Positions 16,706 through 24,709 of a DNA stretch of 64,000 nt are shown here, in pieces. Positions within the stretch are counted from its first letter, which is position 1. Every line of letters begins with the position of its first letter. Source of the stretch: Sphingopyxis chilensis (lineage in GTDB: Bacteria; Pseudomonadota; Alphaproteobacteria; Sphingomonadales; Sphingomonadaceae); contig NZ_CP142394.1 in the NCBI RefSeq assembly GCF_035930445.1, positions 2,761,501 to 2,825,500 of the forward strand, written 5' to 3'. The position numbers were made by a program, and so were the translations under genes. The notes under the pieces are model-generated. The model did not search any database. It saw nothing but the letters and a program-made list of their open reading frames with translations, and was not told the origin of the DNA.

Positions 16706-18343
16706 TCAATTGGTCCAGTAGATATAATCCTGTCCGTCCTTCCACGGCGCGTCGAGCGGCACGTCGATGCGTATCGGCCCTTCGACGAGGCCCGGCCAGA
16801 TCGGTTTCGCCATGCCCTTGTTCTGCGCCTCGATCAGCGCGCGGAGCGCGGCGACGCGCTGCGGGTCGCTCGCGGCGAGATCGTGGCGCTCGGTCGGGTC
16901 GGCGGCGAGGTTGTAGAGGCGCGCCTTTTCGGGGCGCTTCGTCACCTGCAATTTCCAGTCACCCGCGCGCACCGCGCGATAGTCGCCCGAGCGCCAGAAC
17001 ATCGCGGGCCGCTTCGCGGGGGTGGCGAGGATATTTTCGCTGTCGATCGTCCGGTCCTCCGGCAGTTTCGCGCCGCCCGCCGCGGCAATCGTCGCGAAGA
17101 TATCGAGATGGCCGGTGACATCGGCGCGCTGCGTCCCCGCCGCGATCCCGCCCGGCCAGCGCATGAAGAGCGGCGTGCGGATGCCGCCTTCGAAGAAGGT
17201 CGCCTTCCAGCCGCGGAACGGCGCGTTCAGGCCCTGGATCCCGTTATACCAGGCGCCGCCGTTGTCGCTGGTGAACATGACGAGCGTATTGTCGTCGATC
17301 CCCGCATCTTTCAGCTTTGCCATCACGTCGCCGATGCGGCGGTCGAGCTGCGCGATCATCGCGCCATAGACGCGTGCCTTGTGATCCTTGATCTGCGGCA
17401 GCCGGTCGTAATCGGCCTTCGTCGCCTGCAAGGGCGTATGCGGGGCGTTGAAGGCTAGGTACATGAAGAAAGGCCGGTTCCGGTTCGCCTCGATCGCCTT
17501 GATCGCCTCGTCAGCGAAATAGTCGGTCATATGCCCCTTGGGATGGAAACGCTTGCTGCCGTTGAACGTGACCGCGTGGCGAAGGTTCGCCCAGATGAAG
17601 CGGTCGATCGGGTCCCACGGCAGCTTGGCGTTGACCGTGTCCGGGTCGTCCTCGGGAAGGAACATCGCCGCGCCCGCGAGGATCGCGAGGCTTTCGTCGA
17701 AGCCCTGGGCCTGCGGCTGGAGTTTGGGCGACTCGCCCAGATGCCATTTACCGATGTGAAGCGTGTGATAACCCGCCGCCTTCACCGCCTCGGCGATCGT
17801 CACCTCGCTCGCGGGGACGCCCATGTCGGGATAGGCGGGAATGTCGGGGGTGATCAGCTCGTCGTGGAAGATCGCCCGGTGCGGGCCGACGCCCTCCCCA
17901 TGCGCGAGATTTTCGGCGAACTCGACGGGAACCGCCGTATATTCGAAGCCGAAGCGTGTCGGATAGCGCCCGGTCATCATCGCCGCGCGCGACGGCGAAC
18001 AGGTCGCGTTCGCGGCATAGGCGGTGGTAAAATTGACGCCCTCGCGCGCGAGCGCGTCGATGTTCGGCGTCTTGACGACCCCCGCCACCCCGCCGCCATT
18101 GAGGCTGATGTCGTTGTAACCCAAATCATCGGCGACGATCAGGATGATATTCGGCGGGCGCTTGCCCTCCGGCGGGTTGGCGGGGCCTTGCTGCCAGCTG
18201 ATCGCGCGATGGGGCTGCACCGGGTCGTTCCAGTCCTGAAGAACGCCGGGCAGCCGGTATTTATTCGCCTCAAAGGCCCAATATCCGCCCGCGCCGGCCA
18301 GTAACAATGCGCCGAGGGCGACCCATTTTCTCTTCATCATCAT
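16706..18343 (-). CDS. Sulfatase (formylglycine type), membrane-anchored or exported
   Basis: A 545-residue type I sulfatase. N-terminal hydrophobic segment (VALGALLLAGAGGYWAF), metal ligands in IVADDLGYND (Asp72, Asp73), and the formylglycine signature CSPSRAAMMTGRYPTR with Cys115. HIGKWHLG and SDNGG motifs are present. Three in-frame ATGs (18343, 18340, 18337) follow a GGGGG; the last has the best spacing. It hydrolyses sulfate esters in the periplasm after Cys-to-formylglycine conversion by an enzyme not seen in this window. The promoter faces the TetR gene and carries a palindromic operator. Confidence 0.92.
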   Translation of the reverse strand: MMMKRKWVALGALLLAGAGGYWAFEANKYRLPGVLQDWNDPVQPHRAISWQQGPANPPEGKRPPNIILIVADDLGYNDISLNGGGVAGVVKTPNIDALAREGVNFTTAYAANATCSPSRAAMMTGRYPTRFGFEYTAVPVEFAENLAHGEGVGPHRAIFHDELITPDIPAYPDMGVPASEVTIAEAVKAAGYHTLHIGKWHLGESPKLQPQAQGFDESLAILAGAAMFLPEDDPDTVNAKLPWDPIDRFIWANLRHAVTFNGSKRFHPKGHMTDYFADEAIKAIEANRNRPFFMYLAFNAPHTPLQATKADYDRLPQIKDHKARVYGAMIAQLDRRIGDVMAKLKDAGIDDNTLVMFTSDNGGAWYNGIQGLNAPFRGWKATFFEGGIRTPLFMRWPGGIAAGTQRADVTGHLDIFATIAAAGGAKLPEDRTIDSENILATPAKRPAMFWRSGDYRAVRAGDWKLQVTKRPEKARLYNLAADPTERHDLAASDPQRVAALRALIEAQNKGMAKPIWPGLVEGPIRIDVPLDAPWKDGQDYIYWTN

Positions 18344-18379
18344 CCCCCATATCGCGCCGTCGGCTTGCCCGAAAACTAT

Positions 18380-18396
18380 TGACACTATATGTGTCA
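18380..18396. promoter_or_regulatory. Palindromic operator between sulfatase 1 and tetR
   Basis: Perfect inverted repeat TGACAC-TATAT-GTGTCA in the divergent promoter region, 37 bp before the sulfatase start and 62 bp before the preferred tetR start. A near copy occurs in the promoter of the second sulfatase (20946-20962). Size, symmetry and position fit a TetR-family operator. Confidence 0.7.
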
Positions 18397-18458
18397 TTAT
18401 ATGCGCCGATACGCAAGATTGTTTGACCCCGGCGCGAAGTCGGGCCAGCAGGGGCGCA

Positions 18459-19082
18459 ATGGCGACAGGGTTGGAAAAATCGAGCGCACAAGAGGTCGCA
18501 CCGCCACGGGTGGACGGCCGCCGCGAACGCGGGCGGTCGAGCCACCGGCGCATCGTCGAGGCGATGATGGAGCTGATCGTCCAGGGCGACCTGTCGCCAA
18601 GCGCGGCGCGCGTCGCCGAAGAGGCGGGCATCGGGTTGCGCACCGTGTTCCGTCATTTCGACGACATGGATGCGCTTTATGCCGAGATCACCGCGACGAT
18701 CACCGAAGAGGTGATGCCGGTCGTGATGGCGCCCTATCCCGACCAGCCGTGGCGCGACAATGTCCGCGAGCTGGTCCGCCGGCGCGTCGGCCTGTTCGAG
18801 ACGACGTTGCCGTTCCGCCTTGCCGCCAATATCAAACGCTATCAGTCGCCATTCCTGATGGGGCAGTACAGCCGCGTCGTGATGCTGGAACGCGAATTGA
18901 TCCTGCGCCTGTTGCCTGCGGCCGTGCGCGCCGACCGGATCGGCGTCGAGGCGCTCGTCGCCGCGCTGTCCTTCCACAGCTGGCGCACGCTGCGCCACGA
19001 CCAGAGCCTTTCGGCCGAGGAAGCGGGCACGGTGATGGGGCGGATGGTCGAAGCGCAGATGGCGGCGATCACCGCCGACTGA
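18459..19082 (+). CDS. TetR-family transcriptional regulator
   Basis: A 207-residue regulator with an N-terminal helix-turn-helix (SPSAARVAEEAGIGLRTVFRHFDDMDALYAEI, split by the recognition helix), then a helical ligand-binding domain. ATG at 18459 preferred, preceded by AGGGG; an in-frame TTG at 18423 would add 12 residues. It is flanked by two sulfatase genes on the opposite strand, one divergent and one convergent (14-bp overlap at the 3' end). The matching palindromes in both sulfatase promoters suggest it represses both. Inducer unknown, possibly a desulfated product. Confidence 0.87.
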   Translation: MATGLEKSSAQEVAPPRVDGRRERGRSSHRRIVEAMMELIVQGDLSPSAARVAEEAGIGLRTVFRHFDDMDALYAEITATITEEVMPVVMAPYPDQPWRDNVRELVRRRVGLFETTLPFRLAANIKRYQSPFLMGQYSRVVMLERELILRLLPAAVRADRIGVEALVAALSFHSWRTLRHDQSLSAEEAGTVMGRMVEAQMAAITAD

Positions 19083-20898
19083 GCGCCCAGCCGCTTTTCG
19101 CGCGGCGCCGGCGGCGAAGTCCCCAGATCAGACCCGATACCAGCAAGACGAACGCGCCGACCCACAGGCCGAAGCGGATCAGCCGCGGCTTGCCCTGTTG
19201 TTCGAAGGCATAGCGGTTGATCTGTTCGTCGGCGGTGTAGCCGGCGGGCATGTCGAGCACGCCGTTCGCCTTTGCATAGGTGCGGTAATCGGCCAGCATC
19301 CGCTTGTAGCGGTCGGGTTCGGCGGCGGCGAGGTCGCGCGTCTCGCCGGGATCGACCTTCAGGTTGAACAGCCGCCACTGGCCGTCGCCGGTCGGCGCGA
19401 GGTTGCGCACCAGCTTGTAATCGCCGCGGAACAGTGCCGCATTGCCCGACAGTTCATAGCCGAGCGGCGCGTCGCCATGGACGCTTCCCGCGCCGCCCTT
19501 CAGCATCGGGACAAGGCTGCGCCCCGTAACAGGCTCGACCGCCCTGCCGCGCCAGCTTCCGCCATGGCCCGCCACCCCGGCAAGCTCGGTCAGCGTCGGC
19601 AAGATGTCGGTGACATGCGCGAGGCCGTCGGTGATCCCGCCCGCGCGGATATCGGCGTGGCCGGGCCATGCGATGATCAGCGGGACGCGCAGGCCGCCCT
19701 CGGCCGCGCTGAACTTGTAGCCCGAAAGCGGCGACGCCGCCGCGCTCGCCCAGCCCGGCCCGATGGCGGAAAAGCTGCCGCGCCGGCCGATATTAGCGGT
19801 CGCGAGGTCATATTGCAGGTCGAGGAACAGCCGGTTGCGCAGGCTGGCGAACGGGTTGGTCGGTTCGGCGCCATTGTCCGACAGGAAGACGAAGATCGTG
19901 TTGTCGTAATCGCCGGCCGCCTTCAGATGCGCGACGAGGCGGCCGACCTCGCGATCCATCGCGGTCGCCATGCCGGCATAAGCCTGCATCACGCGCACCG
20001 CCGCGGCGCGTTCGTCGGCGTCGAGTTTGCGCCAGTCCGGGGTCGTCGGCATCGTCACCATCGCCGCGCCCGCGGGCACGATGCCGAGTGCCGCGGCGCG
20101 CTTCGCCCGCGCTTCGCGGAGCGCCGTCCAGCCATCGCGATACATCGCCGAATAGCGCGCGATGTCGCTGTCGGGAGCCTGCACCGGGATATGGTTGGCG
20201 AGGAAGTTGATCGAAGCGAGGAAGGGTTTGCCGCTGGCGCGCCCCTCCCCGATATAGTCGATCATCCGCTGCACGACGAAGCGCGACGAATAATAATCTT
20301 TGGGCAAGGTCGCCGGCTTGCCATTCTCGGTCCAGTTCGCCTTGTCGTACAGGCCCTCGATCGGGCGCTGTTCGAAATTGTCGGCGCCCGCATCGGCGAG
20401 GCTGAAGGCGCGGTCGTAGCCGCGGGCGTGCGGCAACCGCGCGGCGTCGCTGCCGAGGTGCCACTTGCCGGTCAGATAGGTGCGATAGCCCGCCGCCTGC
20501 AAAAGCTCACCGATCGTCACGACGCGGTGGTTCATCACCGTGTCGTAACCGGGCTTTCCGCGATGCTCGTCGGGGATCGTCTCGGGCATGTTGCCGAGGC
20601 CGTTGCGGTGGTTCATCACCCCTGTCTGCAGCATCGCGCGCGACGGCGAGCAGGACCCTGCGACATGGAAGTTCGAAAAGCGCATCCCGGCACGGGCGAG
20701 CGCGTCGATATGGGGGGTCGCGAATTCGGCGCCAAAGGAGCCGACGTCGGAAAAACCCCAGTCGTCGGCGAGCAGGATGACGATGTTGGGGCGGCTCGGC
20801 GCGGGCTTGGCAGGCTGCGCCTGAACGGGACAAGCGCCTAGCAGGGCGCCGATTGCGATGATGGCAGCACGCCGGGACCCGCCTAAGCGACCCGGCAT
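19069..20898 (-). CDS. Arylsulfatase-like sulfatase with C-terminal membrane anchor
   Basis: A 609-residue type I sulfatase. N-terminal signal (AAIIAIGALLGACPVQA), metal ligands in LLADDWGFSD, formylglycine signature CSPSR with Cys83, LTGKWHLG and FLSDNGAEP motifs. Unlike sulfatase 1 it ends with a transmembrane helix (LWVGAFVLLVSGLIWGL) and a basic tail RRRRRAK, so it is probably anchored in the inner membrane facing the periplasm. Most similar in layout to AtsA-like arylsulfatases. An imperfect copy of the TetR palindrome lies 48 bp upstream. Confidence 0.92.
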   Translation of the reverse strand: MPGRLGGSRRAAIIAIGALLGACPVQAQPAKPAPSRPNIVILLADDWGFSDVGSFGAEFATPHIDALARAGMRFSNFHVAGSCSPSRAMLQTGVMNHRNGLGNMPETIPDEHRGKPGYDTVMNHRVVTIGELLQAAGYRTYLTGKWHLGSDAARLPHARGYDRAFSLADAGADNFEQRPIEGLYDKANWTENGKPATLPKDYYSSRFVVQRMIDYIGEGRASGKPFLASINFLANHIPVQAPDSDIARYSAMYRDGWTALREARAKRAAALGIVPAGAAMVTMPTTPDWRKLDADERAAAVRVMQAYAGMATAMDREVGRLVAHLKAAGDYDNTIFVFLSDNGAEPTNPFASLRNRLFLDLQYDLATANIGRRGSFSAIGPGWASAAASPLSGYKFSAAEGGLRVPLIIAWPGHADIRAGGITDGLAHVTDILPTLTELAGVAGHGGSWRGRAVEPVTGRSLVPMLKGGAGSVHGDAPLGYELSGNAALFRGDYKLVRNLAPTGDGQWRLFNLKVDPGETRDLAAAEPDRYKRMLADYRTYAKANGVLDMPAGYTADEQINRYAFEQQGKPRLIRFGLWVGAFVLLVSGLIWGLRRRRRAKSGWALSRR

Positions 20899-20945
20899 TT
20901 AGTGGTCCTCCTGCGTACTGCCATCACTCCCACCCCCTCGGGATA

Positions 20946-20962
20946 TGGCACTTACTATGTCA
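20946..20962. promoter_or_regulatory. Second copy of the TetR-type operator, at sulfatase 2
   Basis: TGGCAC-TTACT-ATGTCA: the half-sites match those of the 18380-18396 palindrome (TGACAC/GTGTCA) except one base in each arm, with the same 5-bp spacer. It sits 48 bp upstream of the sulfatase 2 start codon. Confidence 0.55.
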
Positions 20963-21003
20963 ATATATCGCCAAGTCAATGGGGCGGTGCGGGAGCTTCA
21001 ACC

Positions 21004-21792
21004 TTAACGCTCGCGATAGTCGGGCGCGCGCTTTTCGAGGAAGGCGGCGAGCGCTTCGCGATGGTCCTCGGTCGCCGAGAGGATGACCTGCTGGCGGTCC
21101 TCGATCGCCATCGCCGCCTCGAGACTGGGCGCGTCGATATTGAGATCCAGCGCCTGTTTCGAAAGACGGAGACCATAAGGCGAGGTCGCGAGCATCTCGT
21201 CGGCAAGCGCGAGACCGCGGTCCAGCAGCGCCGCTTCCTCGACGATCTCGCTGACAAGGCCCGCGCGCAGCGCCCGCTGGGCGTCGATGAAACGGCCGGT
21301 CAGGATCATTTCGGACGCGAGGCTGGCGCCGACGAGGCGCGGCAGGAAATAGCTCGACGCCATATCGCAGCCGCCAAGGCCGATGCGGATATAGGCGGCG
21401 TTCGCCCTGAACGAAGGCGCGGCATAACGCACGTCGGAGGCGAGCAGCAGCGACAGCCCGCCGCCACACGCCGCGCCGTGACCGAGCGCGATGATCGGCT
21501 GCGGGCAGGCGCGCATCTTGCGATAGATATTGCCGATGCGTGTCTGGGTGCGCAGCGTGCGAAGCACGGGCGTTTCGTCGCTCGAGCGGTCTTCCTGGAT
21601 GTCGAGCCCGGCGCAGAAGCCGCGCCCCGCGCCGCGCAGGATCACGACGCGGACCTCGGAGCGGTCGGCGAGCGCGCCGAAATAGGCATTGAGTTCGTCG
21701 ACCAGCCCCTCGCTCAGCGCATTGAGGCGTTCGGGCCGGTTGAGCGTCGCGATCTCGACCGCGCCGCGGCGTTCGATCAGCAACGCAGTCAC
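21004..21792 (-). CDS. Enoyl-CoA hydratase/isomerase family protein
   Basis: A 262-residue crotonase-fold protein. Oxyanion-hole region FCAGLDIQED, then the AACGGGLSLLLASDVR helix and the AGLVSEIV segment. The GTG start at 21792 overlaps the SDR stop (GTGA), so it is translationally coupled. It acts on an acyl-CoA intermediate in the cytoplasm (hydration or isomerisation). With the SDR it could carry out consecutive steps of a beta-oxidation-like route. Chain type unknown; steroid or branched substrates are possible. Confidence 0.88.
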   Translation of the reverse strand: MTALLIERRGAVEIATLNRPERLNALSEGLVDELNAYFGALADRSEVRVVILRGAGRGFCAGLDIQEDRSSDETPVLRTLRTQTRIGNIYRKMRACPQPIIALGHGAACGGGLSLLLASDVRYAAPSFRANAAYIRIGLGGCDMASSYFLPRLVGASLASEMILTGRFIDAQRALRAGLVSEIVEEAALLDRGLALADEMLATSPYGLRLSKQALDLNIDAPSLEAAMAIEDRQQVILSATEDHREALAAFLEKRAPDYRER

Positions 21793-22565
21793 AATGTCTG
21801 ACCGTCGTCGATGGTGATCACGCTGCCCGTGATACCGAGCGCCGCGTCGGAACAGAGCAGCAGAAGCGGCGCGTGGAGGTCGGTCGGCGGGCGCATCCGC
21901 TGGCGCGGGAAGCTCTTGACCATCGCCGCGCCGACGTCGCTCTCGAACAATTCGGCGGTCATTTCGGATTCGAAATAGCCGGGCTGGATCACATTGACGC
22001 TGATCCCGCGCCGCGCCCATTCGCGCGCCAGCGCCTTGCCGAGGTGGCGCACCGCCGCCTTCGTCGCGCCATAGACCGAGGTCGCGGGAAAAACCTTCTC
22101 GGCGGTGATCGATCCGATCAGGACAATGCGGCCATGTTGCTTCTCGCGGCTGCCCGCCTTGTCGAGGCGCTTGGCCCCCTCGGTCGCGGTCAGGAAGACG
22201 CCGCGGACATTGGCGGCGAAGAGGAAGTCGATCTCTTCGACCGACAGGCCCATCGCCATCTTCTCGGTCGCGACGCCGGCGTTGGCGACGATCGTGTCGA
22301 CGGTGCCGAAGGCCGCCTCGGCAGCGTCATAGGCGGCGATGGTCGATGTCTCGTCGGTGACGTCCATGCTGACCGCGATCGCCTGCCCGCCCGCCGCCTC
22401 GATCGCCGCGACCTGTTCGGCAAGCTTGTCGGCGCGGCGCGCTGCGAGCACCACCTTCGCCCCCGCAGCGGCGAGCGCCTTGGCGAAGCCCGCACCGAGG
22501 CCCGACGATGCCCCGGTGACGAGCGCGACGCGCCCCGTCAGATCGAATTTGGGTTGCTCCGCCAT
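21789..22565 (-). CDS. Short-chain dehydrogenase/reductase
   Basis: A 258-residue classical SDR. Cofactor motif TGASSGLG near residue 17, NAG (VANAGVA), catalytic Ser in IGSITAEK and YGATK (Tyr/Lys pair). ATG at 22565 chosen over a longer reading because of the MAEQPKFDLTGRVALVTG start. First gene of a two-gene operon with the enoyl-CoA hydratase, suggesting a 3-hydroxyacyl-CoA dehydrogenase-like step. Two palindromes lie in its promoter region. Confidence 0.9.
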   Translation of the reverse strand: MAEQPKFDLTGRVALVTGASSGLGAGFAKALAAAGAKVVLAARRADKLAEQVAAIEAAGGQAIAVSMDVTDETSTIAAYDAAEAAFGTVDTIVANAGVATEKMAMGLSVEEIDFLFAANVRGVFLTATEGAKRLDKAGSREKQHGRIVLIGSITAEKVFPATSVYGATKAAVRHLGKALAREWARRGISVNVIQPGYFESEMTAELFESDVGAAMVKSFPRQRMRPPTDLHAPLLLLCSDAALGITGSVITIDDGQTL

Positions 22566-22605
22566 CACACTCCCTTTCCTTCGCTTGCTATGCATTTGGT
22601 CGCGA

Positions 22606-22621
22606 TTGACGTTCACGTCAA
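22606..22621. promoter_or_regulatory. Palindrome TTGACGT-TC-ACGTCAA upstream of the SDR operon
   Basis: Perfect 7-bp inverted repeat with a 2-bp spacer, 41 bp before the SDR start. The shape is that of operators for acyl-CoA catabolism regulators (MerR/TetR types), but the cognate regulator is not identifiable here. It differs in spacing from the sulfatase palindrome. Confidence 0.55.
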
Positions 22622-22653
22622 CCGGGCGGACGGTGGAGACGGAAAAGCGCGAG

Positions 22654-22675
22654 AAATCTGTTGACGAACAGATTT
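22654..22675. promoter_or_regulatory. 9-bp inverted repeat upstream of the SDR operon
   Basis: Arms AAATCTGTT and AACAGATTT around GACG, perfect over 9 bp, about 90 bp before the SDR start in a locally AT-richer stretch. Likely a second operator. The rest of the 196-bp gap (22566-22761) holds a G/C-rich tail after the antiporter gene and no ORF of note. Confidence 0.55.
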
Positions 22676-22761
22676 TGTTCCCCTAATGTTCTTCTTGTGC
22701 ACAATCAACCTCATCCCCCGTCGCGGCTGCCGAGCGCGGCGGGCGGGGGATAAAGGTTCGC

Positions 22762-24570
22762 TCAGCGTCCGTCGCTGGGTTTGACGATATATCGGTCGCG
22801 GTCTTCGACCGGCACATTGCCCTGGATCAGGTGGCGACTGGCGTAGACGCCGTTGCAGATATCGATGTCGAACCGTTCCTGATCGCGCCGCCGCGTTTCG
22901 TCCATGATGTCGCCGATCGCCTGCTCATCGACCTCGAGCCGCCGCAACGCTTCCTCCGCCATCACCAGCGCCGATTCGAACGTCTCGCGCACCTGATAGT
23001 CGGCGTGGGCATTCACCAGCTCGATCGCATGTTCGCGGTCGAAGGCGCGGGCGAGCAGCGGGGTGTGCGGGAATTCCGCCTTCACCAGTTCGACGATCTT
23101 GAGCGTCGTTTCGCGGTCGTCGGTGGCGACGATGATCATCCTGGCGTCCCGCGCTCCCGCCGCATGGAGGATGTCGAGCCGCGTCCCGTCGCCATAATAA
23201 ATCTTGAAGCCGAAGGCCATCGATTCGCGGATCGCGATCGTGTCGGTATCGATCAGCGAAATGGTGCAGCCGTTGGCGAAGAGGGGCTGGCTGACGATCT
23301 GGCCGAAGCGGCCGAAGCCGATCATCAACACGCTGGCGTCGAGATTGTCGGCGACGTCGAGATCGTCGGCTTTATCCTCGGCGCGCGGCATGAAGCGGTC
23401 GTGCAGGATCACCATGATCGGTGTCAGCACCATCGACACGATAATGATCGCGGTGAGGATCGCGTTGCTTGTCGCATCGATGATCCCGACGGCTGCCGCC
23501 GCGGCATAAAGGACGAAAGCGAATTCGCCCCCCTGCGCCATCAGCACCGCGCGCTCGACCGCCTCGGCATTGCTGCTCCTGAACAGCCGAGCGACCGCAT
23601 AGATCATAATCATCTTGAGCGTCATGTAAGCGGTGACCGAGATTGCGATCAGGCCCAGATTGGCGGCGACGATATCGAGGTCGAGCGCCATGCCGACGCC
23701 GAGGAAGAAGAGGCCGAGCAGCACGCCGCGGAACGGTTCGATGTCGGCCTCGAGCTGGTGGCGGAACGAGGATTCGGAGAGGAGCACCCCGGCGAGGAAG
23801 GCGCCCATCGCCATCGACAGCCCCGCCGTCTGCATCGCGAGCGCGGCGCCGAGGACCACGAGCAGCGCCGCCGCGGTCATCACCTCGCGCGCCTTTGCGC
23901 GCCCGAGCAGGCGGAACATCGGGTCGAGCAGGTAGCGGCCCGCGAGGATCAGCCCGCCGATCGCGCCGAGACCGATCGCGACGGCGATCAGCCGGTCGGT
24001 CATCGAGACGGCTTCGCCGCCCGGCGCGAGGAAAGCGGTGAGCGCGAGCAAGGGCACGATCGCCAGATCCTCGAGCAGCAGGATCGCGATGATCCGCCGC
24101 CCCTTGGGTTGGCCCATCGCGCGCCGTTCGTCGAGCATCTGCATGACGATCGCGGTCGAGGTCAGCACGAACCCGGTGCCCGCGACGAAGCTTGCCGCGA
24201 CCGGATAGCCGAGCGCGAGGCCGACGCAGATCAGCAGCGCGATCGCGCCGCCGACCTGCGCTGCGCCGAGCCCGAAAATCTCGCCGCGCATCGCCCACAG
24301 GCGCGACGGCTGCATCTCCAGCCCGATGATGAAGAGGAACATGACGACGCCGAGTTCGGCGACGTGGAGGATCGTCTGCGCGTCCGAGAAAAGCGCCAAG
24401 CCGAAGGGGCCGATCGTGAGCCCTGCGGCGAGATAGCCGAGCACCGAGCCGAGCCCGAGCCGTTTGAACAAGGGCACCGCGACGACGGCGGCGGCGAGCA
24501 GGATGACGATCGGCAACAGGTCGAACCCGTGCGCGGCGGCTTCGGCGGCATGTGCTGTTTCGGCGGCCAT
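22762..24570 (-). CDS. Monovalent cation:proton antiporter, CPA2 family (KefB/KefC-like)
   Basis: A 602-residue membrane protein. Residues about 20-390 form the Na/H-exchanger domain with some 12 hydrophobic helices. The C-terminal cytosolic part has a TrkA-N/RCK domain beginning ASVLMIGFGRFGQI (nucleotide-binding GxGxxG) at about residue 412. This is the architecture of KefB/KefC glutathione-gated K+ efflux systems. No KefF/KefG ancillary gene is adjacent. It stands alone between the SDR operon and the mannan locus, with its own hairpin-bounded flanks. Confidence 0.88.
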   Translation of the reverse strand: MAAETAHAAEAAAHGFDLLPIVILLAAAVVAVPLFKRLGLGSVLGYLAAGLTIGPFGLALFSDAQTILHVAELGVVMFLFIIGLEMQPSRLWAMRGEIFGLGAAQVGGAIALLICVGLALGYPVAASFVAGTGFVLTSTAIVMQMLDERRAMGQPKGRRIIAILLLEDLAIVPLLALTAFLAPGGEAVSMTDRLIAVAIGLGAIGGLILAGRYLLDPMFRLLGRAKAREVMTAAALLVVLGAALAMQTAGLSMAMGAFLAGVLLSESSFRHQLEADIEPFRGVLLGLFFLGVGMALDLDIVAANLGLIAISVTAYMTLKMIMIYAVARLFRSSNAEAVERAVLMAQGGEFAFVLYAAAAAVGIIDATSNAILTAIIIVSMVLTPIMVILHDRFMPRAEDKADDLDVADNLDASVLMIGFGRFGQIVSQPLFANGCTISLIDTDTIAIRESMAFGFKIYYGDGTRLDILHAAGARDARMIIVATDDRETTLKIVELVKAEFPHTPLLARAFDREHAIELVNAHADYQVRETFESALVMAEEALRRLEVDEQAIGDIMDETRRRDQERFDIDICNGVYASRHLIQGNVPVEDRDRYIVKPSDGR

Positions 24571-24599
24571 GGCCGGTCCCCTACCCGATCCTAACGCCC

Positions 24600-24623
24600 G
24601 AGCCCGCAGGCTGAGGCGGGCTC
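24600..24623 (-). terminator. Terminator-like hairpin after the mannan operon
   Basis: Inverted repeat GAGCCCG / CGGGCTC with a 10-nt loop, 87 bp downstream of the last GH92 gene and just before the antiporter gene. It probably separates the two transcription units. No T-run. Confidence 0.5.
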
Positions 24624-24709
24624 GAATCGAGACTTAGAGCATGATCAACCCGGACTGAAGCGCCTTCTCTCCTTCGTCAGGAAGTGCGCGCTGGGTGGTC
24701 CGTACCGAT

